Assembly (NCBI GenBank): GCA_965207755.1
Contig: OZ242297.1
Location: forward strand, 3,162,001 to 3,226,000
Direction: 5' to 3'
Length of the DNA stretch: 64,000 bases
DNA from: Aldehydirespirator sp028819505
GTDB taxonomy: Bacteria > Actinomycetota > Acidimicrobiia > Acidimicrobiales > Aldehydirespiratoraceae
Part shown: piece by piece, positions 6,597 through 16,694 of the stretch
How positions within the stretch are numbered: position 1 is the stretch's first letter
Layout: every line of letters begins with the position of its first letter
Made by a program: the position numbers and the translations under genes
The notes under the pieces: generated by a model
The model's database searches: none
What the model saw: the letters and a program-made list of their open reading frames with translations, nothing else
What the model was told of the DNA's origin: nothing

Positions 6597-8265
6597 TGAG
6601 GATGTCGTCGTAGCCCCGGATCAGGGTGTGCTCGGTCTCCTGCACGTCCTCGGGGCTGGCCGCGAAATAGCCGGTGGCCATCCCCATGTCGGACGCGGCG
6701 TCCAGGTACTCCGGCACGCTCGACAGGTACAGGCAGTCGTAGAGGTCCACCGACATCACCCGGCGGGTCGCCTCGAACAGCGGCCGCTCGGGGAGCACGG
6801 CCCCCACCTCGCCGCTCACCAGCCACGACGACACCGAATCCTCCAGCTCGGCCATGCGCCTCAGCCGCAGCCCCCACTCCCGGGGCTGGTTGCCGACCGC
6901 CGCCACCGGCAGGCTCCGGGCGGCGACCCGGTCGAGGAACGGGTGCAGGCCCGGCACCAGCTTGAACGACGACAGGTAGCGGGTCTCCACTTCCCGGCCG
7001 ATCGGGCCGAGCCCGAGGTCGCTCCAGAACTCCTCGGCGGTGAGCCTGCCCAGCACCAGCATGCGGTGCCGGTCGCGGACCAGCTCCGGGTCGATGTCGG
7101 GGTTCTCGCCCAGGATCACCGGCAGCAGCAGGCCCTCCCGCGGGTCGGTGGGCCGCACGATCACGCCGTGAACGTCCACCACCAGCAGGCGCAGCAGGCG
7201 CTTGCGGGGGCGGCTGGCCTCCGCCTCCCGGACCGCGGCCCGCTGCTGGCGGCGCCGGGTGGCCCGGCGGCCCCGGCCCCTCGGCGCCCGCAGCAGCGCC
7301 ACCAGCCTGGCCACGCCCACGCCCAGCAGCACAGCCGCGAACGCGGCGCCGGCCACCCGGGCGATGTTGAGCCACAGCGGCGCCAGGGTGTCGGAGACCA
7401 CCGTGGAGGCGCCCACTCTCACCGGCCTGTCCCCGTAGGAGAACCGCCAGGCGGCCGTGGATCCGTCGACCTCGGGCGACAGTTCCGCCATCTCGTCCCC
7501 GAGTTCCCCCTCTACCCCGAAGGCAGACGAAGAGGCGTCGAAGGCCTCGTCGGAGTCGATCAGCGTCAACAGGAACTCGAAGCCCAGTGAGTCCGCGGGG
7601 GCGCCGGCCTCCGCGATCAGATCCTGCAGCGGGCGCCCGAAGGGCTGGCCCTCGAAGATCTGGGCCAGCGCACCGTCGCTGAAGGCATCGAGAGGCGGCG
7701 TCGGGTCGATGCCGGCCTCGAAGCGGTAGGAGGTCTCGGCGAACGAGCGGGTCTGCTCCAGCACCACCCGGTCGAATATCACGTCCTTGCCGGCGACCTC
7801 CTCGAGGACCTGGGGCAGCTGGCCCGCCGACTCGAACCGCTTGGCCGCCCGGACCTGCACACCCCCGTCGGCGCGGAACAGCGGGCCCTCCACCGCCCAT
7901 CCGGCGGCCCGCGCGTCGTCGAGGAGCAGCCCCCCGGCCAGTTCGGGGACGCGGGACACCGCCGCCGCGTCGGCGTTGAACACCACCGTCACCGTGCCCG
8001 AGCCGGCGTCCTCCACGTCGACGTGCACGCCGGTGTCGACCCGGCACGCCGCGACCAGCAGGGCCAGCCCCAGAGCCAGCACGGCCGACCTGAGGGCGCG
8101 CCCGAGCGGGCGGGCGCGTGCCGCGCCGGGGCGGGGCGCCTCCCGCTGTCGGTCGCTGGGCTCACGGGCCGCTCGGGCCACCGCCCCGCCGGTCCCGGAC
8201 GGGCTCGCTCGCACGCCCGCGGGGCCTCCGAGCACCGCGGCCGCACGCCGACGCTGAGCGGCCAT
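6574..8265 (-). CDS. LppM-domain lipoprotein fused to a HAD-like domain
   Basis: This 563-aa protein joins two modules. Residues 57-74 form a lipoprotein signal ('LALLVAAC', lipid Cys at 74). Residues about 75-290 match the LppM/DUF3153 type: 'DTGVHVDVEDAGSGTVTVVF' at the start and an ordered beta-rich body. A membrane helix follows near 297-327, then a basic stretch, then a HAD-like domain from about 360 with 'LLVVDVHGVIVRP', a cap region, 'PVAAVGNQPREWG' as motif II and a C-terminal 'DCLYLSSVPEYLDAA..MGMATGYF'. In HAD motif I (DxDx[TV]) the second Asp is His here, so phosphatase activity is doubtful. The extracytoplasmic lipoprotein part and cytoplasmic HAD part suggest a membrane sensor or scaffold. 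The first 45 codons lie inside a dispersed palindromic repeat, so the true start is uncertain. Confidence 0.7.
   Translation of the reverse strand: MAAQRRRAAAVLGGPAGVRASPSGTGGAVARAAREPSDRQREAPRPGAARARPLGRALRSAVLALGLALLVAACRVDTGVHVDVEDAGSGTVTVVFNADAAAVSRVPELAGGLLLDDARAAGWAVEGPLFRADGGVQVRAAKRFESAGQLPQVLEEVAGKDVIFDRVVLEQTRSFAETSYRFEAGIDPTPPLDAFSDGALAQIFEGQPFGRPLQDLIAEAGAPADSLGFEFLLTLIDSDEAFDASSSAFGVEGELGDEMAELSPEVDGSTAAWRFSYGDRPVRVGASTVVSDTLAPLWLNIARVAGAAFAAVLLGVGVARLVALLRAPRGRGRRATRRRQQRAAVREAEASRPRKRLLRLLVVDVHGVIVRPTDPREGLLLPVILGENPDIDPELVRDRHRMLVLGRLTAEEFWSDLGLGPIGREVETRYLSSFKLVPGLHPFLDRVAARSLPVAAVGNQPREWGLRLRRMAELEDSVSSWLVSGEVGAVLPERPLFEATRRVMSVDLYDCLYLSSVPEYLDAASDMGMATGYFAASPEDVQETEHTLIRGYDDILRGRSPGA
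8110..8220 (-). repeat. Dispersed palindromic element, copy D
   Basis: Read on the minus strand this shares with copies A-C the order 'gaggcc', terminal stem, 'gcccgagcggcccgtgagc', 'agcggga', terminal stem. The end stem is formed by 8110-8121 and 8211-8220 (GCGGGCGCGTGC against GCACGCCCGC, two-base bulge). It overlaps the N-terminal codons of the LppM-HAD gene, so the element supplies or has displaced that gene's start. Confidence 0.6.
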
Positions 8266-8310
8266 GGCCCCGGTCCCGCGGCCCGATCTCAGCCGGCCCC
8301 CTCCGAAGGC

Positions 8311-10839
<2,529 letters not shown>

Positions 10840-10859
10840 CGCACACGCCTCCAGGCTGG

Positions 10860-10897
10860 ACGGGTAGGGCCGGACGGGACGGGTAGTGCCGGACGGG
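10860..10897. repeat. 19-bp tandem duplication upstream of clpC
   Basis: The segment acgggtagggccggacggg at 10860-10878 is followed directly by a copy with one change at 10879-10897. It lies about 20-60 bases upstream of the clpC start, in the divergent space shared with the polyprenyl synthase gene, and could be a repeated operator or simple slippage. Confidence 0.6.
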
Positions 10898-11042
10898 CTG
10901 CCTCATGCCCGCCAGTGTAACCGGAGCCCGCGACAAGGGTCGCGTCGCGGACCGGCCCGGCGCGTGACATCGGGCACGCCGAGGCCGCGACCCCCGACGC
11001 TCCGAGAGCATCCCGGGAGCCGCGGCGCGGCACGGGCTGCCG

Positions 11043-12056
11043 GTGCCCCGTTACCCTCGCGGGGTGGCCGACACCTCGCCGTTCGCACTGCTGCCGTGCC
11101 TGGCGGAGGACCTGCGGCGAGTCGAGGAGGAGCTGCTGAGGGCGGCCACAGCCCCCGACGACTTCGTAACCGAGTTGGCCCGGCATCTGATCGCGGTCGG
11201 CGGGAAACTGGTCCGGCCCGGCTTCTGCCTCGCCTCGTCGCTGGTGTGCGACGCCGCTCCGAGGAGATCGTCGGAGGCCGCGGTGCGAGGCGGCGCCTCC
11301 GTCGAGCTGGTCCACATCGGCTCGCTCTATCACGACGACGTCATGGACGAGGCCACGACCCGGCGCTCGGTGGCCAGCGTCAACGCACAGTGGGGCAACC
11401 TGCGGGCCATCTTGGCCGGCGACTACCTGCTGGGGCGGGCCTCCGCCATGGCGGCATCGCTCGGCGCCGAGATCGCCGAACTGCTGGCCGAGGCGATCAC
11501 CCGGCTCTGCGAGGGCCAGATCATCGAGCTCGAGAACGCCTACGACACCGGGCGCAGCGAGCAGCGCTACGAGAAGGCCGTGTCGGGCAAGACCGCGGCG
11601 CTGCTGTCGATCTCCTGCCGGATCGGGGCCACGGTGGGCGACGCGCCGCGGGCCGCGGCGGAGGCGCTCGGAGAGTTCGGCTTCTCCTACGGCATGGCCT
11701 TCCAGATTGTCGACGACATCCTGGACCTGGTGGCCACCGAGTCGCAGCTGGGCAAGCCCGCCGGGAACGACCTGGCCGAGGGCACCTACACGCTTCCGGT
11801 CATCCGGGCGCTGGCCGACCCGGCGGCAGGCGACGAACTGCGCTCGATCCTCCGACGGCCCATCGACGCCGCGGCCCGCGACCGGGCCGCCGAGCTGGTG
11901 CGGTCCACCAGCGGCGTGGACGAGGCCCGCGACACCGCCCGCATGTGGGCCGACAAGGCCCAGGCCGCGCTCACGTCGCTGCCCGACACCCCCGCCACCG
12001 CCGTGCTGCGCCTGGCCGCCGACCGCCTCACCGACACCCCCGCCCTCGCCGGCTAG
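11043..12056 (+). CDS. Polyprenyl diphosphate synthase (trans-isoprenyl)
   Basis: This enzyme of about 330 aa elongates allylic diphosphates with isopentenyl diphosphate, most likely making the long-chain side chain of menaquinone. The first aspartate-rich motif is 'DDVMDEATTRR' and the second is 'VDDILDL'. 'GGKLVRPGF' near residue 57 is the diphosphate-binding GGK(R)xRP motif. Small residues just before the first DDxxD argue for a medium or long product (hepta- to nonaprenyl), as in GrcC/HepB-like proteins. The start is GTG 11043 or GTG 11064. The gene is divergent from clpC and convergent with coaX. Confidence 0.9.
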   Translation: MPRYPRGVADTSPFALLPCLAEDLRRVEEELLRAATAPDDFVTELARHLIAVGGKLVRPGFCLASSLVCDAAPRRSSEAAVRGGASVELVHIGSLYHDDVMDEATTRRSVASVNAQWGNLRAILAGDYLLGRASAMAASLGAEIAELLAEAITRLCEGQIIELENAYDTGRSEQRYEKAVSGKTAALLSISCRIGATVGDAPRAAAEALGEFGFSYGMAFQIVDDILDLVATESQLGKPAGNDLAEGTYTLPVIRALADPAAGDELRSILRRPIDAAARDRAAELVRSTSGVDEARDTARMWADKAQAALTSLPDTPATAVLRLAADRLTDTPALAG

Positions 12057-12078
12057 CAGGGTGCAGCGGCCGCGGCAC

Positions 12079-12127
12079 GAACTTCAATGAGTTAGCCACC
12101 TCTGGGGTGGTCAACCCATTGAAGTTC
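12079..12127. repeat. Large palindrome between convergent genes
   Basis: Two 22-nt arms (12079-12100 and 12106-12127) are complementary except at three positions around a 5-nt loop. Each arm contains gaacttcaatg or its complement. GC-rich flanks (gcagcggccgcggc on the left, gccggctgc on the right) extend the dyad loosely. It lies between the ends of the polyprenyl synthase and coaX genes, where a two-way terminator would be expected, but there is no T run on either side. Confidence 0.65.
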
Positions 12128-12280
12128 GCCGGCGTAGCCGGGCCGGCTGCGTGACTCCGCTTGAAGCGGTACGGGACGTCGCCGTCGCTCATCGGGGTGC
12201 CCCCCTGATACAGGTGAACTTCAGCAAGTGGGCCGCGGCATGGGTGGCGAAGTTGCAGGGCACTCGCCGGCAAACGGCGC

Positions 12281-13078
12281 TCATCGGTCCTGGTTGCGCT
12301 CGTAGACTATGCGCAGGCCGTGCAGGGTCAGGAACGGCTCGACGTGCTCGATCGTCTGCGAGATGGGGGCGATCACATGGGCCAGGCCGCCGGTGGCGAC
12401 GACGTTGGCCTCGCCCAGCTCAGCCAAGAAGCGGGCGTTCATGCCGTCGATCATGCCCGTGAAGCCGTACAGGGCGCCGGACTGGATCGACTCGACGGTG
12501 GTCTTGCCGATCACGCTGCGGGGCTCGACCAACTCGACCGCGCCGAGGGCGGCGGCCCGGCCGACGAGCGCATCCAGGCTGATCTCGATGCCGGGCGCGA
12601 TGGCGCCTCCCATGAAGGCGCCTTCGGCCGAGATGACGTCGAAGTTGTTGCCGGTGCCGAAGTCGACCACCACGGTGGGGCCGCCGTAGAGGTCGTAGGC
12701 CGCCACCGCGTTGGCGATCCGGTCGGCGCCGACCTCCTTGGGATTGTCGTAGTGGATCGGCATGCCGGTCTTGACGCCCGGACCGACCACCACGGGCGCG
12801 AACCCGAGCTGGCGCCGCACCATCTCCCGCAGGCCCGCGAGCAGCCGGGGCACACCCGAGCAGATCGACACTCCGACGACATCGCCGTCGAAGTCGATGC
12901 CGATCACATGGAGCAGCGACCTGATCACCACGCCGAGCTCGTCGGCGGTGCGACTCGGGTCGGTGGAGAGCCTCCAGTGGTCGACCAGCCCGTCCGCCGC
13001 GCCCGAGCCACCGACCGCGCCCGGGTCGTAGACGCCGACGACGGTCTGGGTGTTGCCGACGTCGATGGCAAGCAGCAC
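12281..13078 (-). CDS. coaX: Type III pantothenate kinase
   Basis: This 265-aa kinase phosphorylates pantothenate, the first step of coenzyme A synthesis, and belongs to the acetate/sugar kinase fold. It opens with 'LLAIDVGNTQTVVGVYD', the phosphate-1 motif with catalytic Asp. It carries 'VGADRIANAVAAYDLYG' and 'VVDFGTGNNFDVI' (phosphate-2) and 'GGAIAPGIEISLDAL', all at expected spacing. It lies near panC, which makes its substrate, a common actinobacterial arrangement. A palindromic element (copy B) occupies the space upstream. Confidence 0.96.
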   Translation of the reverse strand: MLLAIDVGNTQTVVGVYDPGAVGGSGAADGLVDHWRLSTDPSRTADELGVVIRSLLHVIGIDFDGDVVGVSICSGVPRLLAGLREMVRRQLGFAPVVVGPGVKTGMPIHYDNPKEVGADRIANAVAAYDLYGGPTVVVDFGTGNNFDVISAEGAFMGGAIAPGIEISLDALVGRAAALGAVELVEPRSVIGKTTVESIQSGALYGFTGMIDGMNARFLAELGEANVVATGGLAHVIAPISQTIEHVEPFLTLHGLRIVYERNQDR

Positions 13079-13112
13079 CGCCGCAGGATACGGCGGATCG
13101 GCCCGAGGCCGA

Positions 13113-13229
13113 GCGGGTAGGCGAGCGAATCCGGCTCATGCGGGCGAGGCCGCGGCCCGAGCGGCCCGTGAGCGCAGCGAACAAGAGCGGGAAACACCCC
13201 GCCCCGACGCGACGGGCTTGCGCCTACCC
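13113..13229 (+). repeat. Dispersed palindromic element, copy B
   Basis: The end stem is gggtaggcg (13115-13123) against cgcctaccc (13221-13229), nine perfect pairs. The conserved core 13154-13200 (gcccgagcggcccgtgagcg then cagcgaacaagagcgggaa) is identical over more than 40 bases to copy A at 19511-19557. Compared with copy A the stem differs at two positions, and both changes are compensated on the opposite arm. It fills the coaX-panC interval. Confidence 0.8.
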
Positions 13230-13328
13230 ACGCGCGTCCTGACGCCGCGGGGTCCGCTCCCGCCGGCGAGATCCTGGCCGATCGGCCGCGCGGCCGGGCG
13301 CCGGACCGCGGCCTGCGGTCTGCGCCGA

Positions 13329-14198
13329 TCAGCCGGCGCGGCAGCCGATGTTGTCTATCAGGCGGGCCTTGCCGAACCGGACGGCCACCAGCAGCCGCAC
13401 ATCGCCTCGCAATGGTCCGTCGGCGGTGAGCGTGGTCGCCGGCACCGCCGCGGTGTAGTCGATCTCCGCCAGCGGTGCGCCGGCGATCACCGAGGCCATC
13501 TCGGCCTCCACCGCCGCGGGGTCGGTCTCGCCCGACTGCACCAGGGCCGCTCCGGCTTCGAGGGCCCGGCGCAGCACCGGCGCCTGGCTGCGCTCAGCCT
13601 CGCTCAAGTAGGCGTTGCGGCTGGACAGGGCGAGCCCGTCGGGCTCGCGCACGGTTCCGCAGCCCACCACCCGCACCGGCAGCGACAGGTCCGCGGCCAT
13701 GCGGCTCACGATCGTGAGCTGCTGGAAGTCCTTCTCACCGAAGTAGGCCGAGCACTCGCCCACGATCGAGAACAGCTTGGCCACGACGGTGGCGACCCCG
13801 TCGAAGTGGCCGGCCCGGCAGGCGCCGCACAGCACGTCGGCAAGCGTCCCCAGGCGCACGGTGGTCGCCACCGGCTCGGGGTACATCTCCCGCCCGTCGG
13901 GAACGAACACGAGGTCGGCGCCTGCCTTGGCGCACATCTCGAGATCGCGGTCCAGATCCCGGGGATAGTCGTCGAAGTCCTCGCCCGAACTGAACTGCAG
14001 GGGGTTGACGAAGATCGACACCACCACAACGTCGTTCTCGGCCCGGGCCCACTCGACCAGCGAACGGTGCCCGGCGTGGAGGAAGCCCATCGTGGGCACG
14101 AACCCGACAGTGCGGCCCGCCGCCCGGACGCCGGACAGCCGCTCCCGCAGACCGCGGATCGTGGTCTCGCGCTCCGGGGCGGGGCGACTGCTGCTCAT
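13329..14198 (-). CDS. panC: Pantothenate synthetase
   Basis: This 289-aa ligase condenses pantoate and beta-alanine with ATP. Family motifs are 'FVPTMGFLHAGHRSL' (the HIGH-like HAGH that binds ATP), 'VVSIFVNPLQFS', 'DLVFVPDGREMYP', 'HFDGVATVVAKLF' and 'FGEKDFQQL' with the KMSK-like 'LALSSRNAYLS'. All are in order and the length is typical. The start ATG overlaps the stop of the upstream DUF2520 gene (ATGA), so the two are coupled. No panD or panB is present nearby. Confidence 0.97.
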   Translation of the reverse strand: MSSSRPAPERETTIRGLRERLSGVRAAGRTVGFVPTMGFLHAGHRSLVEWARAENDVVVVSIFVNPLQFSSGEDFDDYPRDLDRDLEMCAKAGADLVFVPDGREMYPEPVATTVRLGTLADVLCGACRAGHFDGVATVVAKLFSIVGECSAYFGEKDFQQLTIVSRMAADLSLPVRVVGCGTVREPDGLALSSRNAYLSEAERSQAPVLRRALEAGAALVQSGETDPAAVEAEMASVIAGAPLAEIDYTAAVPATTLTADGPLRGDVRLLVAVRFGKARLIDNIGCRAG

Positions 14199-14932
14199 GC
14201 CGATTCGATCCGGCCGGCCAGGCGGCAGGCTTGCTGGTACAGCGCCTCGTAGGCGGGACGCTCGTCCGGCGCGATAGCTTCCAGGTGCCGCCGGATCGTG
14301 TCGATGTCACCGCGGGCTGCAGGACCGGTCAAGGCTGCGGCCGGGCCAAGCTCGCGGACGTTGTCGACGGTGGCCCGAACCAGGTCGATGAGGGCGGCGA
14401 AGGGCACTCCCGCGCCCAACGCGATGCGCTCGGCCTGTCCGAGCAGCGCCACCAGGTGGTTGGAGGCGACCACCGCGGCCGCGTGATAGGCGGACCGGTC
14501 CGCGTCTGCCACTTCGAACGCCCGGCCGCCCAGATCGGCGACGACCTGCCGGACGATCGGATCGCCCGCCACCGCGAACCACCCTCCCGCGAGCAGGCGC
14601 CGGGCGCCGACGGCAGCGTCCGGCAGCGCCACCAGCGGATGCAGGGCCGCAGGCCGGGGGTGCATGGCGACCGCGCCGAGGCCCAGCGACCCGGCCAGAT
14701 GGGCCACCACGGCAGTCACGGAGGGCTCGATCGCGGTGGCCACGTCCGGCACCGCGGCGTCGGGCGTGGCTATCAGCACCAGGTCGACATCGACCCCGGC
14801 GCCGGCCACCTCAGTGGCGGTCGCCGACCGGCCCAGGATCCCACGGACCTTCCAGCCGACCTTGGCCAGGGCCACGGCCATGGCGCCCCCCGCTCGCCCC
14901 CCGCCGATGATGCGGACCGACCGCACCGTCAT
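14195..14932 (-). CDS. Rossmann-like / DUF2520 domain protein
   Basis: This protein of about 245 aa has an N-terminal NAD(P)-binding fold ('VRIIGGGRAGGAMAVAL', residues 4-20) and a C-terminal DUF2520 helical domain ('AYHAAAVVASNHLVALL', then 'ALTGPAARGD'). The family resembles ketopantoate/6-phosphogluconate-type dehydrogenases and sits beside panC in many actinobacteria. A role supplying pantoate (a PanE substitute) is therefore plausible but unproven. The ATG at 14932 is preferred over an upstream ATG at 14962 because the Rossmann strand follows at once. Part of its 5' end is duplicated upstream (15040-15090). Confidence 0.75.
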   Translation of the reverse strand: MTVRSVRIIGGGRAGGAMAVALAKVGWKVRGILGRSATATEVAGAGVDVDLVLIATPDAAVPDVATAIEPSVTAVVAHLAGSLGLGAVAMHPRPAALHPLVALPDAAVGARRLLAGGWFAVAGDPIVRQVVADLGGRAFEVADADRSAYHAAAVVASNHLVALLGQAERIALGAGVPFAALIDLVRATVDNVRELGPAAALTGPAARGDIDTIRRHLEAIAPDERPAYEALYQQACRLAGRIESA

Positions 14933-15176
14933 GGGTCTATGACAGTGATGAGCAAGTCCCAAAATCGCGATTCGCGATCACGAAACCCCACGTCAGAGGC
15001 TTGCGTGTCGCGTGAAGTCGCGGTGAACGTCGACATCGTTGCGGCCATGGTTCCGCCCGGCCGGCCGCCGCCGATTATCCGGACCGACCGCGTTGACGCC
15101 CGCTCTGGGCGGTCGCCCGGGTTGGACCCCGGCGCCACGAACACCCTCGGGTCCGGCCCGCGACGATCCGGTGCGG
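14933..15176 (-). pseudogene. Gene-free stretch holding a partial copy of the DUF2520 gene 5' end
   Basis: Minus-strand positions 15040-15090 encode 'RSVRIIGGGRPGGTMAA', nearly the same as the start of the DUF2520 protein ('RSVRIIGGGRAGGAMAV'). The frame then turns into unrelated sequence and ends without the rest of the fold. It is a truncated local duplication. The stretch also has a small palindrome tcgcgattcgcga near 14967, which could be an operator for the gene below. Confidence 0.6.
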
Positions 15177-15680
15177 TCATGGGGCGGACCTGAGCTGCTG
15201 GGCCATCGACACGATCTCACGGGCCATGGGACCGAGCTCGCGCTCCAGCAGCCGCTCGGCGATGGTGACGGCCTCGGGGCCGGTGTCTACCAGCCCCGAC
15301 CACAGCAGGTAGCCCGCCACCACGCCCGACACGCGGTCCCCGATCGAATCGTGGTGGAGCACCACCCGCTGGTCGGTCGAGTGGTCCCGGATGGTGGCCA
15401 GGATCTGCTCGAGACGCTCGGCGCCGTCGCCGGGCTCCGAGAAGGGCAGATGGGCGTAGGCCAGCCCGTGCTCTTCGTAGTCGCGGAGGTTGTAGGGGAT
15501 CGACGTGATACTCACGATCAGGCCGATCTCGTTGCGGCTCAGCCAGATGACCTCCTCGATGCGCCGCACCCGCCGGTGGCCGACGCCGTAGCCGCCGGGC
15601 CTCTCGCACACCCCGAAGCGGCCGGTGATGATCCACCGGAAGCGCCGAGGCTCGATCCCCTCCGACCACTTGCTGCTCAT
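15177..15680 (-). CDS. Dual-specificity phosphatase-like protein lacking the catalytic Cys
   Basis: This 167-aa protein of unassigned function begins 'MSSKWSEGIEPRRFRWI'. Its C-terminal half has the layout of cysteine phosphatases. 'IGLIVSIT' and 'YAHLPFSEPG' precede 'VVLHHDSIGDRVSG' at the place where HCxxGxxR[ST] is expected. The Arg is kept, but Cys is replaced by His and the Gly by Ile, so it is probably a pseudophosphatase. A helix 'VVAGYLLWSGL' follows, as in the family. ATG 15680 lies inside the first copy of a duplicated junction; the stop of hpt lies in the second copy, 74 bases away. The ancestral arrangement was probably an ATGA overlap with hpt upstream. Confidence 0.6.
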   Translation of the reverse strand: MSSKWSEGIEPRRFRWIITGRFGVCERPGGYGVGHRRVRRIEEVIWLSRNEIGLIVSITSIPYNLRDYEEHGLAYAHLPFSEPGDGAERLEQILATIRDHSTDQRVVLHHDSIGDRVSGVVAGYLLWSGLVDTGPEAVTIAERLLERELGPMAREIVSMAQQLRSAP

Positions 15681-15780
15681 GCGTCGTCCAGATCGAAGAG
15701 ATGCACCGACCCGATCACGGCACCGGAGCCGACGACGACCAGACCGCCGCTCATGCGTCGTCCAGATCGAAGAGATGCAC
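15675..15780. repeat. 32-bp direct repeat, 74-bp period, splitting the hpt / phosphatase-like junction
   Basis: 15675-15706 and 15749-15780 are identical (gctcatgcgtcgtccagatc and 12 further bases). The left copy supplies the start codon of the phosphatase-like gene. The right copy supplies the last ten codons and stop of hpt ('SVHLFDLDDA'). Confidence 0.92.
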
Positions 15781-16287
15781 AGAGGGCAGCTCCCGGTAGC
15801 GCTCGCCCACGTCGAGCCCGTAGCCCACGAGCCAGTCGGACGGCACGGAGAATCCGACGTAGCGGATGCCATCGGTGCGGGCGTCCTCCCGCACGAGCAG
15901 GGCGCACATCTCGAGGCTGGCCGGACGCCTGGCCTTCAGCAGCTCGACCAGGTAGTCGGTGGTGAGGCCCGAGTCGACAATGTCCTCCACCAGCACGACG
16001 TGGCGGTCCCGCACGTCGGTGTCGAGGTCCTTGATGATGCGGACCACCCCGCTGGACTCGGTGCTGGGCCCGTAGGACGACACGGCCATGAAGTCGATCT
16101 CGACCGGCAGGTCGATGGCCCGGGCCAGGTCGCTCATGAACACGAAAGCGCCCTTGAGAACGCCGACCAGCAACGGGGGACGGCCCTGGTAGTCGGCGGT
16201 GATCTCGGCGCCGATCGCCTCCACGCGGGCTCGCAGCTCCCCGGCGCCGACGATGGCGCGCCCGACCGACCCCGGCGGCTCCGGCAT
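15751..16287 (-). CDS. hpt: Hypoxanthine phosphoribosyltransferase
   Basis: This 178-aa purine salvage enzyme converts hypoxanthine or guanine and PRPP to IMP or GMP. The PRPP loop is 'VVLVEDIVDSGLTTDYL' (VEDIVDTG type). The PPi loop region is 'LLVGVLKGAFVFMSDLARAI', and 'VDFMAVSSYG' forms the flexible loop with the conserved Ser-Tyr. The start was set at ATG 16287, about 14 residues before the first conserved helix. In actinobacteria hpt usually follows tilS directly. Here tilS lies on the same strand but 7.6 kb upstream, with accessory genes between. Confidence 0.93.
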   Translation of the reverse strand: MPEPPGSVGRAIVGAGELRARVEAIGAEITADYQGRPPLLVGVLKGAFVFMSDLARAIDLPVEIDFMAVSSYGPSTESSGVVRIIKDLDTDVRDRHVVLVEDIVDSGLTTDYLVELLKARRPASLEMCALLVREDARTDGIRYVGFSVPSDWLVGYGLDVGERYRELPSVHLFDLDDA

Positions 16288-16694
16288 CTGCGCCGCAGGC
16301 TGCTCCGGCGCCAAGCTCACCCTGGCACCATACCGGCCACCAGCGACGCGGATGCGGGATGAAGGGCCTGCATCGGCTGGTGCCCACGGCGAGCGCTGCT
16401 TTGAAGGCTCCGGCACGGCGGGATCCGTGACTCGTCCTGCGCGAGCGCGACATCCACGCGGTGGCCGCCGAGCGCCTGGACAAGGGCAGCACCGGCCTGT
16501 ACCTGTAGCCTGGAGCCCTACGGCCCCGACGCCGGCAGTGGGTCGCCTGTGGGTAGCACGAGGCCCCGGGGCCGGGTGGCGAAACGATACTCTTGCCAGA
16601 CACTTTCGTGTGTGAAAAGCCTGTTTCGATGGTTGTGGGTTGTTCCATGTCGCGGGTCGGGGTAGCGTCGCGGGAGCGAGTCGGAGGTGCGCTG
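16288..16694. other. Intergenic region with a coding-like tail fragment
   Basis: The plus strand near 16435-16508 reads '..AVAAERLDKGSTGLYL' and stops. A related tail ('..AGKCSNGLYL', stop) recurs at 17670-17701 on the other side of the Uma2 gene. These look like 3' ends of a lost gene, flanking Uma2. No complete gene is visible. Confidence 0.4.

Noticed and set aside
5405..8047. 880-codon minus-strand frame across the SDR gene and into the LppM-HAD gene
   Set aside because: A chance open frame of GC-rich DNA. Both the SDR and the LppM-HAD frames carry clear motifs.
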